Below are positions 18,101-26,268 of a stretch of DNA of 42,135 nucleotides, one piece after another (the stretch's first letter is position 1; every line of letters starts with the position of its first letter). This DNA comes from Lachnospiraceae bacterium (GTDB lineage Bacteria > Bacillota > Clostridia > Lachnospirales > Lachnospiraceae): contig JAFORL010000025.1 in assembly GCA_017393285.1 (NCBI GenBank), positions 1 through 42,135 on the forward strand, given 5' to 3'. A program made the position numbers and the translations under genes. The notes beneath the pieces were generated by a model, which had not been told where the DNA came from, did not search any database, and worked only from the letters and a program-made list of their open reading frames with translations.

Positions 18101-19711
18101 ACAACCGGTGTAGGCTTGATTTCACCACCACCACACCATGATATTTATTCGATTGAAGACTTGGCACAGTTGATTTATGATTTGAAAAATGCCAATAAAA
18201 ATGCAAGAATTTCAGTAAAATTGGTATCAGAAGCCGGAGTAGGAACCATTGCGGCAGGTGTTGCAAAAGCAGGAGCAGGTGTCATCTTGATTTCCGGTTA
18301 TGATGGAGGTACGGGTGCTGCACCAGAAAGTTCTGTGCATAATGCAGGTCTTCCATGGGAGTTAGGACTTGCTGAAACCCACCAGTCATTGTTGTTAAAT
18401 GGTTTGCGCTCTAAGGTTGTTATTGAGACCGATGGTAAACTGATGGACGGACGTGATGTGGCAATCGCTGCTATGTTGGGCGCAGAAGAATTTGGATTTG
18501 CAACAGCACCATTGGTAACTATGGGTTGTGTTATGATGCGTGTTTGTAATTTGGATACTTGCCCAGTGGGAATTGCTACACAAAACCCAGAATTAAGAAA
18601 GCGTTTCCAAGGTAAGCCGGAATATATAGAAAACTTTATGCGTTTTGTTGCACAGGAATTGCGTGAATACATGGCAAAATTAGGCGTTAGAACGGTTGCA
18701 GAGTTGGTTGGTCGTGTAGACCTATTGAAGAAAAAAGACGTACTTTCTGAAAAAGGACAGGCAATTAACTTAGATAAGATTTTGGATTCTACCTATGTTG
18801 GACGCGAAAATCAATGCTTTTCACCAGAAGATGTATATGATTTTGAATTAGCACAGACCATTGATGAACAGGTATTGTTGAAAGAATTAGGCGAAAAGAT
18901 TAAGAAAAATCAGGGCGCAACCGTTTCTATTCATGTGAATAACTTGAACAGAACCACTGGTACGATGTTAGGTGCTGAGATTACCAGAACTTTAGGAACG
19001 CAGGTGCCGGAAGATACCTATACGGTACAATGTCAGGGTAGTGGCGGACAAAGTTTTGGTGCCTTTATTCCAAGTGGATTGACCATGCATTTGACTGGTG
19101 ATTGTAACGATTATTGTGGAAAAGGTTTATCTGGTGGAAAGATTATTGTACAACAGCCAAAAGAAGCAAAATATGCTGCAGATGAAAATATTATCATTGG
19201 TAATGTAGCCTTTTATGGTGCAACAACCGGTAAAGCTTTTATCAATGGTGTGGCCGGAGAACGTTTCTGTGTAAGAAATTCTGGTATTACTGCAGTGGTA
19301 GAAGGTGTTGGTGACCATGGTTGTGAATACATGACAGGTGGTCATGTGGTAGTGCTTGGTCAAACCGGTAAGAACTTTGCTGCTGGTATGAGTGGTGGTG
19401 TTGCTTACGTGTTAGATGAAAAGAATGACTTTTATTTGAAGGTAAATAAAGAATTGGTAGCGATTGAAGAAGTGGAAGAGCCGGCAGACGTGCAGGATTT
19501 GAAACAGATGATTGAAGAGCATGTGAAAGAAACAGGTTCTCAAAAAGGAAAAGAAATTCTTGAAAATTATGAAACCTATTTACCTAAATTTAAGAAAATT
19601 ATCCCACATGACTACAGAAGAGTGTTACATACGATTCGTGCAATGGAAGAAAAAGGTTATACAAAGGAACAAGCAGAAATCGAAGCATTCTATGTTAATG
19701 TTGGAAAGTAA
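15170..19711 (+). CDS. gltB: Glutamate synthase, large subunit
   Basis: Transfers the amide nitrogen of glutamine to 2-oxoglutarate, giving two glutamates, with electrons from the small subunit. The 1,513-aa chain has the type 2 glutamine amidotransferase domain beginning at Cys21 (EHDNCGIGAV), so a 20-residue propeptide should be removed to expose the catalytic cysteine. Then follow the central domain, the FMN-binding synthase barrel (residues about 860-1240) with the 3Fe-4S cysteines Cys1120, Cys1126 and Cys1131 in CVMMRVCNLDTC, and the C-terminal glycine-rich GXGXG beta-helix. The start at 15170 has AAAGGA about 10 nt upstream and matches the propeptide length of homologues; the frame is open back to 15110, but that part overlaps the leader terminator. 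gltD follows after 12 nt. Confidence 0.96.
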   Translation: MEECQRKIQGLYDPRWEHDNCGIGAVVNKKGIKSHETVENALKIVENLEHRAGKDASGETGDGVGILLQISHKFFSEAAKEANITIGKEREYGIAMFFLPQNELNRRRAMRMFELIVEKEELEFLGWRKVPVHQEVLGKTALDCMPYIAQAFIKKPANIKKGLDFDRKLFIVRRLFENSSNEDTYVVSLSSRTIVYKGMFLVGQLRSFFQDLQSPAYESAIALVHSRFSTNTQPSWRRAHPNRFIVHNGEINTIAGNADKMHAREETMASEYLKGEMHKILPVVDQNGSDSARLDNTLEFLVMSGMELPLAVMITIPEPWANDRSMSRDKKEFYQYYATMMEPWDGPASILFSDGDIMGAVLDRNGLRPSRYYITDDDNIILSSEVGVLDIPEEKIVKKDRLRPGKMLLVDTVKGELIDDETIKERYAKRQPYGEWLDSNLLHLKELRIPNKKVEEYTGEQAERLRKAFGYTYEECKNSILTMAMNGAEPIGAMGTDTPIPPLSERPQPLFNYFKQLFAQVTNPPIDALREKVVTSTSVYIGTAGNILEEKEANCNVMRIDNPILTNTDMLKIKMMKVRGFKVEVIPIIYYTSTSLEKAIDHVCMEADRAYRDGANILVLSDRGVDENHVAIPSLLAISALQRHLIRTKKRTRVSVILETAEPREVHHFATLIGFGASAINPYLAIDTIGEMVHSELLDKDYYAAVDDYTNAIKNSIIKIGSKMGISTIQSYMGSRIFEAIGISEEVINRYFAGVVSRVGGIDMAAIEKQIEDLHSQAFDPLDLGVDLSLESNGTHKSRSGKEKHLYNPQTIYLLQKATREGNYDTFKEYSALMDQEESESNLRGLMDFKFPKKGIDIAEVESVDEIVKRFKTGAMSYGSISKEAHECMAIAMNRLGGKSNSGEGGESFDRLATKGTAENRCSAIKQVASGRFGVTSQYLVSADEIQIKMAQGAKPGEGGHLPGKKVYPWVAKCRNSTTGVGLISPPPHHDIYSIEDLAQLIYDLKNANKNARISVKLVSEAGVGTIAAGVAKAGAGVILISGYDGGTGAAPESSVHNAGLPWELGLAETHQSLLLNGLRSKVVIETDGKLMDGRDVAIAAMLGAEEFGFATAPLVTMGCVMMRVCNLDTCPVGIATQNPELRKRFQGKPEYIENFMRFVAQELREYMAKLGVRTVAELVGRVDLLKKKDVLSEKGQAINLDKILDSTYVGRENQCFSPEDVYDFELAQTIDEQVLLKELGEKIKKNQGATVSIHVNNLNRTTGTMLGAEITRTLGTQVPEDTYTVQCQGSGGQSFGAFIPSGLTMHLTGDCNDYCGKGLSGGKIIVQQPKEAKYAADENIIIGNVAFYGATTGKAFINGVAGERFCVRNSGITAVVEGVGDHGCEYMTGGHVVVLGQTGKNFAAGMSGGVAYVLDEKNDFYLKVNKELVAIEEVEEPADVQDLKQMIEEHVKETGSQKGKEILENYETYLPKFKKIIPHDYRRVLHTIRAMEEKGYTKEQAEIEAFYVNVGK

Positions 19712-19723
19712 GGAGGCACAAAC

Positions 19724-21211
19724 ATGGGTAAAATCGGCGGATTTATGGAATATGATAGAAAAGATAATCTTGCAGAGGAACCATTGGAAAGAATCAAACA
19801 TTTTAATGAGTTCCATCAACCAATGGCAGAAAAAGATAGAAAAGAGCAGGCGGCAAGATGTATGGAGTGTGGTGTACCATTCTGTCAGGCGGGCATGCAG
19901 ATCGGTGGCATGTTCGCAGGTTGTCCATTGAACAATTTGATACCAGAATGGAATGATTTGGTATATCGTGGGAATTATGAAAATGCTTTGCAGCGTTTAC
20001 GTGCAACAAATAATTTCCCTGAATTTACATCAAGAGTATGTCCGGCACTTTGTGAGAAAGCGTGTGTGTGTGGATTGCATGATGCACCGGTATCAGTGAA
20101 GGAAAATGAAAATAGCATTGTAGAATATGGCTATAAAAATGGTTTGATTCATGCAAATCCTCCAAAGGTACGTACAGGTAAAAAAGTTGCAGTCATCGGG
20201 GCAGGACCAGCCGGCTTGGCAGTTGCAGACCAGTTGAATAAAAGAGGACACAGTGTGACTGTATTTGAACGTGAAGATCGTCCGGGTGGCTTGTTGATGT
20301 ATGGTATTCCAAACATGAAGTTGGAAAAAAAGGTGATAGAGCGAAGAGTTAAAATTATGGAGGAAGAAGGTATTGTCTTCCAATGTAATGCAGATGTAGG
20401 AAATACCGTAGATGCCAAAAAAATAAAAAAAGAGTTCGACAGTGTGGTATTGGCCTGTGGTGCTTCTAATCCAAGAGATATCAAAGTGCCGGGACGAGAT
20501 GCAGCCGGAATTTACTTTGCAGTAGATTTCTTGAAATCTACAACGAAAAGTTTGTTGGCAACCCCATCTTTGAAGGAAGGTACATACATTGATACCAAAG
20601 GAAAACATGTGTTAATCATTGGTGGTGGAGATACTGGAAATGACTGTGTGGGTACTGCGATTCGTCATGGTGCAAAAGCGGTAACCCAATTGGAAATGAT
20701 GCCAAAACTCCCAGATGAAAGAGCAGCAAACAATCCTTGGCCTGAATGGCCTCGGGTTTGTAAAACCGATTATGGTCAGGAAGAAAATATAGCAGTATTT
20801 GGGGAAGATCCAAGAATATATTGCACAACCGTAAAGGAATTTGTGAAAGATAAAAAAGGCAATGTGTGTAAAGCAATTTGTGTGAAATTAGAGAGTGTCT
20901 TTGATGAAAAGGCAGGGCGTAATGTTATGAAAGAAGTTGAAGGCAGCGAGTTTGAAATTAAGGCTGATGTGGTTTTGATTGCAGCTGGTTTCTTGGGAAC
21001 ACAATCATATATTGCTGACGCTTTTGGTGTGAAACTCAATCAAAGAACCAATGTAAATACCCCTTGTAATTCTCATCAAACCAGTGTAGAGAATGTGTTT
21101 GTGGCAGGAGATATGCACAGAGGACAATCTTTGGTGGTATGGGCAATACGAGAAGGTCGTGATGCTGCAAGAGAAGTTGATTTACACTTGATTGGATATA
21201 CCAATTTATAA
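19724..21211 (+). CDS. gltD: Glutamate synthase, small subunit
   Basis: NAD(P)H- and FAD-dependent subunit that passes electrons to GltB. The 495-aa protein has N-terminal cysteine clusters for 4Fe-4S centres (RCMECGVPFC, later CPALCEKACVCG). It has an FAD-binding Rossmann motif VAVIGAGPAGLA near residue 155, a second dinucleotide motif VLIIGGGDTGNDC near 293, and the C-terminal FVAGDMHRGQSLVVWAI FAD segment. AAGGAGG overlaps the end of gltB, so the two are translated from one message. Its last codons are partly repeated 70-76 nt downstream (see the 21252-21292 feature). Confidence 0.96.
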   Translation: MGKIGGFMEYDRKDNLAEEPLERIKHFNEFHQPMAEKDRKEQAARCMECGVPFCQAGMQIGGMFAGCPLNNLIPEWNDLVYRGNYENALQRLRATNNFPEFTSRVCPALCEKACVCGLHDAPVSVKENENSIVEYGYKNGLIHANPPKVRTGKKVAVIGAGPAGLAVADQLNKRGHSVTVFEREDRPGGLLMYGIPNMKLEKKVIERRVKIMEEEGIVFQCNADVGNTVDAKKIKKEFDSVVLACGASNPRDIKVPGRDAAGIYFAVDFLKSTTKSLLATPSLKEGTYIDTKGKHVLIIGGGDTGNDCVGTAIRHGAKAVTQLEMMPKLPDERAANNPWPEWPRVCKTDYGQEENIAVFGEDPRIYCTTVKEFVKDKKGNVCKAICVKLESVFDEKAGRNVMKEVEGSEFEIKADVVLIAAGFLGTQSYIADAFGVKLNQRTNVNTPCNSHQTSVENVFVAGDMHRGQSLVVWAIREGRDAAREVDLHLIGYTNL

Positions 21212-21251
21212 AAAAGGTAATCGAAACAAAACTTGTACCTTGCACCATCCA

Positions 21252-21292
21252 GTTAACTTGGTTGGACATTCTAATTGATAAAAAAGGTAATC
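21252..21292 (+). repeat. Decayed duplicate of the gltD 3' end
   Basis: Bases 21252-21292 repeat gltD's last codons and following bases (21176-21222), with a 6-nt deletion and few substitutions. The last 22 nt (21201-21222 against 21271-21292) differ at only two positions. Translated in the matching frame the copy reads VNLVGHSN then stop, against VDLHLIGYTNL. It is a remnant of a small tandem duplication. Confidence 0.65.
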
Positions 21293-21315
21293 ACAAGTCG
21301 CATATAGCGTCGTTC

Positions 21316-21344
21316 TTGACAAAAAGAAAAAAGAAAGCTACTAT
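21316..21344 (+). promoter_or_regulatory. Promoter of the NagZ-like lipoprotein gene
   Basis: TTGACA (21316-21321), 17-nt spacer, TACTAT (21339-21344). The predicted start near 21351 coincides with the left arm of the hairpin at 21349-21378. Confidence 0.65.
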
Positions 21345-21348
21345 ATGT

Positions 21349-21378
21349 AGAGGGAGCAATCCGTAGATTGTTCCCTCT
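21349..21378 (+). terminator. Hairpin after gltD / at the 5' end of the NagZ-like transcript
   Basis: AGAGGGAGCAATC (21349-21361) pairs with GATTGTTCCCTCT (21366-21378) across CGTA, with one G-U pair, followed by ATTATTGTTGTTG. It can end gltBD transcripts. Because the promoter lies just before it, the downstream transcript would begin with this stem, which could instead protect the 5' end. Confidence 0.65.
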
Positions 21379-21430
21379 ATTATTGTTGTTGTAAAAAATT
21401 TTATAAATGTGTAGAAAGAGAGAAAGAACC

Positions 21431-22783
21431 ATGTATAAAAATATAAAACGAGTAGTAGCAATGGGAATGCTATTTTGTTGTTTGTTATCCGGGTGTGAAA
21501 ACCCTGGTAAAAAAGTTCTAAAACAGAGTTATATTCCGAATCAAACTGCAACCACCACAGATGCAGAAGGTTATGTGTTAACGGACAGTACAGAGATTAC
21601 GGCAATGGCAAATACCATTGTAGATCGCATGTCTTTAGAAGAGCAAATTGGACAAATGTTCATTGTAAATTTAGAAGAACTGGATAATACAAAAGGCGAT
21701 TATTTTGAATTTCGAAAATGCACAGATAATATGAAGGAAAGCTTACAGAATTATTCTGTAGGTGGCGTGATTTTATTTTCAAGAAATATTTCCACAATTC
21801 AACAGACAAAAAACATCATTCAGAATTTACAAGATAGTGTAAAGGTGCCTCTCTTTATTTCTGTGGACGAAGAGGGAGGGACGGTAGCTAGAATTGGAAA
21901 TAACAGCAATATGTGTACCACTACTTTTCCGCCGATGGAGCAGGTAGGAAAAACAGAAGACGAATCTTATGCATATACCATGGGAGCTACCATTGGAAAG
22001 GAAATCAAAGAATTGGGATTTAATTTAGATTTTGCACCGGTAGCTGACGTCAAGACCAATGCCTACAATACAGAAATTGGAAGTCGTTCATTTGGAAGTG
22101 ATGCCAAACAGGTGGCAAAAATGGTAAAACAGGTGGTTTATGGAATACAAGACCAAGGGATTAGTGCGACTTTGAAGCATTTTCCGGGGCATGGTAGCGT
22201 GTCAGGAGATTCTCATACAGAGCCGGTAAATGCAGACAGTGATTTATTGGGACTTAGAAAAACAGAATTCAAGCCCTTTCAAGCAGGAATAGATGCAGGG
22301 GTGGATTTTGTAATGGTTTCCCATATCTCTATCAGTAAAGTAACAGAAGATACAGTGCCTGCTTCTATGTCTAAATTGGTATTAAAAAATATGTTGCGTA
22401 AAGAATTGGGCTTTCATGGTGTCACAATTACAGATGCTTTGGATATGGGAGCAATCACGAAAAAATATAGTGCGAAGACAGCAGCGGTTAACTGTGTGAA
22501 GGCAGGGGAAGATATGGTCTTGATGACCACAGATTTGCCAGAGGCTTACCAGGGGGTATTGGAGGCTGTAGAGGCAGGGGAAATTTCTGAAAAGCAAATT
22601 CATAACTCTGTGGTACGAATTATGGAAGTGAAAATCAAAAGAGGACTGATTTTGAGTAATACAGATTTGTTGGCACCACCAGAAAACAACTCTGTGGAAG
22701 CAACTGCGGATTCCCAGGCTACAGAAAATCCAGAAAGTACGGAGCAAACAGAAAGTACAGAAAATTCCAAAAGTACAGATTGA
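21431..22783 (+). CDS. Glycoside hydrolase family 3 lipoprotein (beta-N-acetylhexosaminidase, NagZ-like)
   Basis: Expected to cleave terminal N-acetylglucosamine from muropeptides or other beta-GlcNAc glycans outside the membrane. The N-terminus is a lipoprotein signal with lipobox LSGC and lipidated Cys22. The GH3 barrel contains the NagZ loop KHFPGHGSVSGDSHT (about 249-263), whose Asp-His pair is the acid/base of this subgroup, and the nucleophile Asp335 in TDALDMGAI. The tail after about residue 415 is a Ser/Thr/Glu/Asn-rich low-complexity stretch with STE-type repeats. At 450 aa it lacks the second GH3 domain. The start at 21431 places the signal peptide correctly; an in-frame ATG at 21407 would add eight residues. 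purF follows after 282 nt with its own promoter. Confidence 0.9.
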   Translation: MYKNIKRVVAMGMLFCCLLSGCENPGKKVLKQSYIPNQTATTTDAEGYVLTDSTEITAMANTIVDRMSLEEQIGQMFIVNLEELDNTKGDYFEFRKCTDNMKESLQNYSVGGVILFSRNISTIQQTKNIIQNLQDSVKVPLFISVDEEGGTVARIGNNSNMCTTTFPPMEQVGKTEDESYAYTMGATIGKEIKELGFNLDFAPVADVKTNAYNTEIGSRSFGSDAKQVAKMVKQVVYGIQDQGISATLKHFPGHGSVSGDSHTEPVNADSDLLGLRKTEFKPFQAGIDAGVDFVMVSHISISKVTEDTVPASMSKLVLKNMLRKELGFHGVTITDALDMGAITKKYSAKTAAVNCVKAGEDMVLMTTDLPEAYQGVLEAVEAGEISEKQIHNSVVRIMEVKIKRGLILSNTDLLAPPENNSVEATADSQATENPESTEQTESTENSKSTD

Positions 22784-22914
22784 ACCAAAACGATGAATGG
22801 AATAGAAAGTGGAAAAAGTCCAGCGTCTACAAAAAGATATATAGAAAGTGTGGAGCGACTTTGGAAAAAAGTACATGGATGAAGTGTTGGATTTGCGAAA
22901 AAGAAAAAAAACAG

Positions 22915-22942
22915 TTGCGAATCTTTGGATGATTGATATAAT
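22915..22942 (+). promoter_or_regulatory. Candidate purF promoter
   Basis: TTGCGA (22915-22920), 16-nt spacer, perfect TATAAT (22937-22942). The leader to purF would be about 117 nt and carries CGTGCGTA twice (near 22967 and 23049). No purine-riboswitch core was recognised. The rest of the 282-nt gap after the NagZ-like gene shows no gene. Confidence 0.6.
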
Positions 22943-23065
22943 TAAAATAGAAGTATTGACGCTTGTCGTGCGTACGATAAGTAGAACAAGAGAAAGGAAT
23001 GCACTCTTTTTATGTTGAAACAATTGTTTTGCTACACATAGAACGAGACGTGCGTAGGTGATAAG

Positions 23066-24505
23066 ATGAGTGATTTTATCGAAGAAAGAGTAGATTTTGG
23101 GCTACATGAAGAATGCGGCGTGTTTGGTGTTTACGACTTTGATGGAAATGATGTGGCATCCTCAATTTACTATGGATTATTTTCTTTACAACATCGTGGT
23201 CAGGAAAGTGCGGGTATTGCAGTTAGTGAGACACATGGTCCCAAAGGAAAAGTTTCCGCTTGTAAAGGCATGGGCTTGGTGAATGAAGTCTTTGATGCCA
23301 ACAAGTTAGATGCCTTGAAGGGTGACATCGGTGTAGGACATGTTAGATATTCTACAGCAGGTGCCAGTATTAATGAAAATACACAACCTCTTGTACTGAA
23401 TTATATTAAAGGTACCTTAGGATTAGCACACAATGGTAATTTGGTAAATGCAGTTGAGTTAAGAGAAAAATTAGAATTAACAGGTGCGATTTTCCAAACA
23501 ACAATTGATTCGGAAGTGATTGCCTACTTAGTTGCAAGAGAAAGATTGACTACACCTACCGTAGAAGAAGCAGTAAAAAATGCAATGACACAGATTAAAG
23601 GTGCATATTCTCTTATTGTAATGAGTCCGAGAAAATTAATTGGTGCCAGAGATCCATTTGGATTTAGACCTTTAGTAATTGGAAAACGTGATAATGCGTA
23701 TTTCTTTGCATCAGAAACCTGTGCCTTGGATGCAGTAGGCGCTACCTTTGTTCGCGATGTAGAGCCGGGTGAGATTGTTACCATCAGTCCAGAGGGTGGT
23801 ATCCAATCTGATAAGTCTATGTGCCAGGACAAGCATGCAAGATGTATTTTTGAATATATTTATTTTGCCAGAGCAGATAGTAAGTTAGATGACATTAGTG
23901 TATACAATTCGAGAATTATGGCTGGAAAGATTTTGGCAGAAGAACATCCGGTAGAAGCAGATATTGTAGTAGGTGTGCCAGAGTCTGGAAATGTTGCAGC
24001 TATGGGATATTCCTTACAATCAGGTATACCATATGGCATGGCTTTTGTTAAGAACAACTATATTGGTAGAACTTTCATCAAACCAAAGCAATCTGTACGT
24101 GAAACAGCTGTAAAGATTAAGTTGAATGCCTTGCGTGATGTGGTAGAAGGAAAGCGTGTAGTAATGGTAGACGATTCTATTGTACGTGGTACTACTTGTG
24201 AACGCATCATTGGTATGTTGAAAGATGCAGGTGCTACAGAAGTACATGTGAGAATCAGTTCACCACCATTTTTATACCCATGCTTTTTTGGAACGGACGT
24301 ACCTTCCAGTGACCAGTTGATTGCTTATCATCACAGTGTAGATGAGATTTGCAAGATGATTGGTGCAGATAGTTTGGGATATTTGGAGAAGGATCGTTTA
24401 CATGAGTTAGTTGGTGGTTCTCATGATTATTGTGATGCCTGCTTTACAGGAAATTATCCGGTAGAGCCACCAAAGACAGATATTCGTGGAGAATTTGAAC
24501 AATAA
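23066..24505 (+). CDS. purF: Amidophosphoribosyltransferase
   Basis: Commits PRPP to purine synthesis by forming phosphoribosylamine from glutamine. The 479-aa protein has an N-terminal Ntn glutaminase domain whose catalytic Cys17 (EECGVFGVYD) requires removal of a 16-residue propeptide, as in the B. subtilis type. It includes the LQHRGQESAGIA segment. The phosphoribosyltransferase domain carries the PRPP loop VVMVDDSIVRGTT (about 365-377). Conserved cysteines, including those in CDACF near the C-terminus, fit the 4Fe-4S-containing Gram-positive class. The ribosome site is weak (AGGTG). purB and purA follow on the same strand, but purine genes for the middle steps are absent here. Confidence 0.96.
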   Translation: MSDFIEERVDFGLHEECGVFGVYDFDGNDVASSIYYGLFSLQHRGQESAGIAVSETHGPKGKVSACKGMGLVNEVFDANKLDALKGDIGVGHVRYSTAGASINENTQPLVLNYIKGTLGLAHNGNLVNAVELREKLELTGAIFQTTIDSEVIAYLVARERLTTPTVEEAVKNAMTQIKGAYSLIVMSPRKLIGARDPFGFRPLVIGKRDNAYFFASETCALDAVGATFVRDVEPGEIVTISPEGGIQSDKSMCQDKHARCIFEYIYFARADSKLDDISVYNSRIMAGKILAEEHPVEADIVVGVPESGNVAAMGYSLQSGIPYGMAFVKNNYIGRTFIKPKQSVRETAVKIKLNALRDVVEGKRVVMVDDSIVRGTTCERIIGMLKDAGATEVHVRISSPPFLYPCFFGTDVPSSDQLIAYHHSVDEICKMIGADSLGYLEKDRLHELVGGSHDYCDACFTGNYPVEPPKTDIRGEFEQ

Positions 24506-24618
24506 AAATAGCAATTTAGAAGAGTAGTTTTTAGATGTGAACCGTAAATGTTTGATCATTGGCGGAGATGTCATAAGATATTTGTAGTAGATACAGGATT
24601 TTAGAAAGGAGCATATAT

Positions 24619-26052
24619 ATGCGCACAGATGGTTATGCAAGCCCATTATCAGAAAGATATGCAAGTAAGGAGATGCAGTACATTTTTTCACAGGACATGA
24701 AGTTCAAAACTTGGAGAAAATTGTGGATTGCATTAGCAGAAGCAGAACATGAACTAGGATTAGATATTACACAAGAGCAAATTGATGAGTTGAAAGCACA
24801 TCAGGATGAGATCAATTATGAAGTGGCAAAAGAAAGAGAAAAGTTAGTTCGTCATGATGTTATGTCACATGTATATGCATATGGACAACAATGTCCAAAA
24901 GCAAAGGGAATTATTCACTTGGGTGCAACTTCTTGCTATGTTGGGGATAATACCGATGTGATTATTATGACAGAGGCTTTAAAATTAGTTCGTAAAAAAG
25001 TAATCAATGTTTTAAATGAGTTGAGCAAGTTTGCTGTGGCAAATAAGGCACTTCCTACTTTGGCATTTACACATTTTCAACCTGCACAGCCAACTACAGT
25101 TGGTAAGCGTGCTACTTTGTGGATGCAAGAGCTTGTAATGGATTTAGAAGACTTGAACTATACCATAGATAATATGAAATTGTTGGGTTGTAAGGGTACC
25201 ACAGGTACACAAGCAAGTTTTAAGGAATTATTTGAAGGCGATACAGAGAAGATTCAAGAAGTAGATAAGCGTATTGCTAAGAAGATGGGATTTGACAGTA
25301 CTTTCCCAGTATCTGGACAGACTTATTCTAGAAAATTAGATACAAAGGTTGTAAATGTACTTGCAGGAATTGCAGCCAGTGCACACAAATTCTCCAATGA
25401 TATTCGTTTGTTACAACATTTGAAAGAAGTAGAAGAACCATTTGAAAAGAACCAAATCGGATCTTCCGCTATGGCATATAAGAGAAATCCAATGAGAAGT
25501 GAGCGTATTGCTTCTTTGGCTCGTTTTGTTATGGTAGATGCTATGAATCCGGCAATTACTTCAGCTACGCAGTGGTTTGAAAGAACATTGGATGACTCTG
25601 CAAATAAGAGATTGAGTGTACCAGAAGCATTTTTGGCAATCGATGGTATTTTGGATTTGTATCTAAACGTTGTAGACGGTTTAGTGGTTTATCCTAAGGT
25701 AATTGAAAAGAGATTGATGGCTGAACTTCCATTTATGGCAACAGAGAATATTATGATGGATGCCGTAAAAGCAGGTGGAGATCGTCAGGAATTACATGAA
25801 AGAATTCGTGAATTATCTATGATTGCAGGTAAGAATGTAAAAGAAAAAGGTTTGGATAATAACTTACTAGAGTTGATTGCAGAAGATCCAGCTTTCAATT
25901 TGACATTGGATGAATTAAAGAAATCTATGGATCCAAGTAAGTATACTGGACGATCAGAAGAACAAGTGGAAGAATTTATGAAAGATGTAGTGCAACCAAT
26001 TTTAGATGCCAATAAAGAATTGTTGGGAATGACTGCAGAAATCAATGTATAA
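24619..26052 (+). CDS. purB: Adenylosuccinate lyase
   Basis: Fumarate-releasing lyase that acts twice in purine synthesis: on SAICAR, and on adenylosuccinate to give AMP. The 477-aa sequence has the fumarase-superfamily signature GSSAMAYKRNPMRSE (about 280-295), whose serine is the catalytic base. It also has HLGATSCYVGDNTD and the histidine segment FTHFQPAQPTTVGKR. The length and the form of the signature match the longer clostridial/eukaryote-like subgroup rather than the 430-aa B. subtilis one. AAAGGAG precedes the start at good spacing. It lies 113 nt after purF and 216 nt before purA. Confidence 0.95.
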   Translation: MRTDGYASPLSERYASKEMQYIFSQDMKFKTWRKLWIALAEAEHELGLDITQEQIDELKAHQDEINYEVAKEREKLVRHDVMSHVYAYGQQCPKAKGIIHLGATSCYVGDNTDVIIMTEALKLVRKKVINVLNELSKFAVANKALPTLAFTHFQPAQPTTVGKRATLWMQELVMDLEDLNYTIDNMKLLGCKGTTGTQASFKELFEGDTEKIQEVDKRIAKKMGFDSTFPVSGQTYSRKLDTKVVNVLAGIAASAHKFSNDIRLLQHLKEVEEPFEKNQIGSSAMAYKRNPMRSERIASLARFVMVDAMNPAITSATQWFERTLDDSANKRLSVPEAFLAIDGILDLYLNVVDGLVVYPKVIEKRLMAELPFMATENIMMDAVKAGGDRQELHERIRELSMIAGKNVKEKGLDNNLLELIAEDPAFNLTLDELKKSMDPSKYTGRSEEQVEEFMKDVVQPILDANKELLGMTAEINV

Positions 26053-26087
26053 TAAAGGCAACCATTTAGTGCTTGATTGGACCGTTG

Positions 26088-26127
26088 GTAACAGTTAGCC
26101 CACTGGCAGCAGTGTTGCGACTGTTGC
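26088..26127. repeat. GTAACAG-type hairpin (purB-purA gap)
   Basis: GTAACAG (26088-26094) pairs with CTGTTGC (26121-26127), with an inner perfect stem CACTG-GCAG-CAGTG (26101-26114). The outer arms and the TTAGCC segment resemble the hairpin at 39484-39514 read in the other orientation, suggesting one dispersed repeat family. Confidence 0.5.
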
Positions 26128-26143
26128 GAAAAATCCATAATTT

Positions 26144-26171
26144 TTGCTTTACTTATAAGAAAATATATAGT
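26144..26171 (+). promoter_or_regulatory. Candidate purA promoter
   Basis: TTGCTT (26144-26149), 16-nt spacer, TATAGT (26166-26171), about 97 nt before the purA start. It suggests purA can be expressed separately from purFB. Confidence 0.5.
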
Positions 26172-26268
26172 AAAATAAACAGTGGTTTGCGGAAACTCGT
26201 CAATCATAGAAAACAGATAGAAGTGTTAGACTTTTATTTTGTAGCTTTATTCAGGAGGAAGAATACAT

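Noticed and set aside
20093..20608. 171-codon open frame antisense to gltD
   Set aside because: Shadow of gltD, whose dinucleotide-binding motifs lie in the sense strand here.
22382..23023. 213-codon open frame on the minus strand
   Set aside because: It lies antisense to the NagZ-like gene and the purF leader, has cysteine/phenylalanine-rich composition typical of antisense frames, and no ribosome site.
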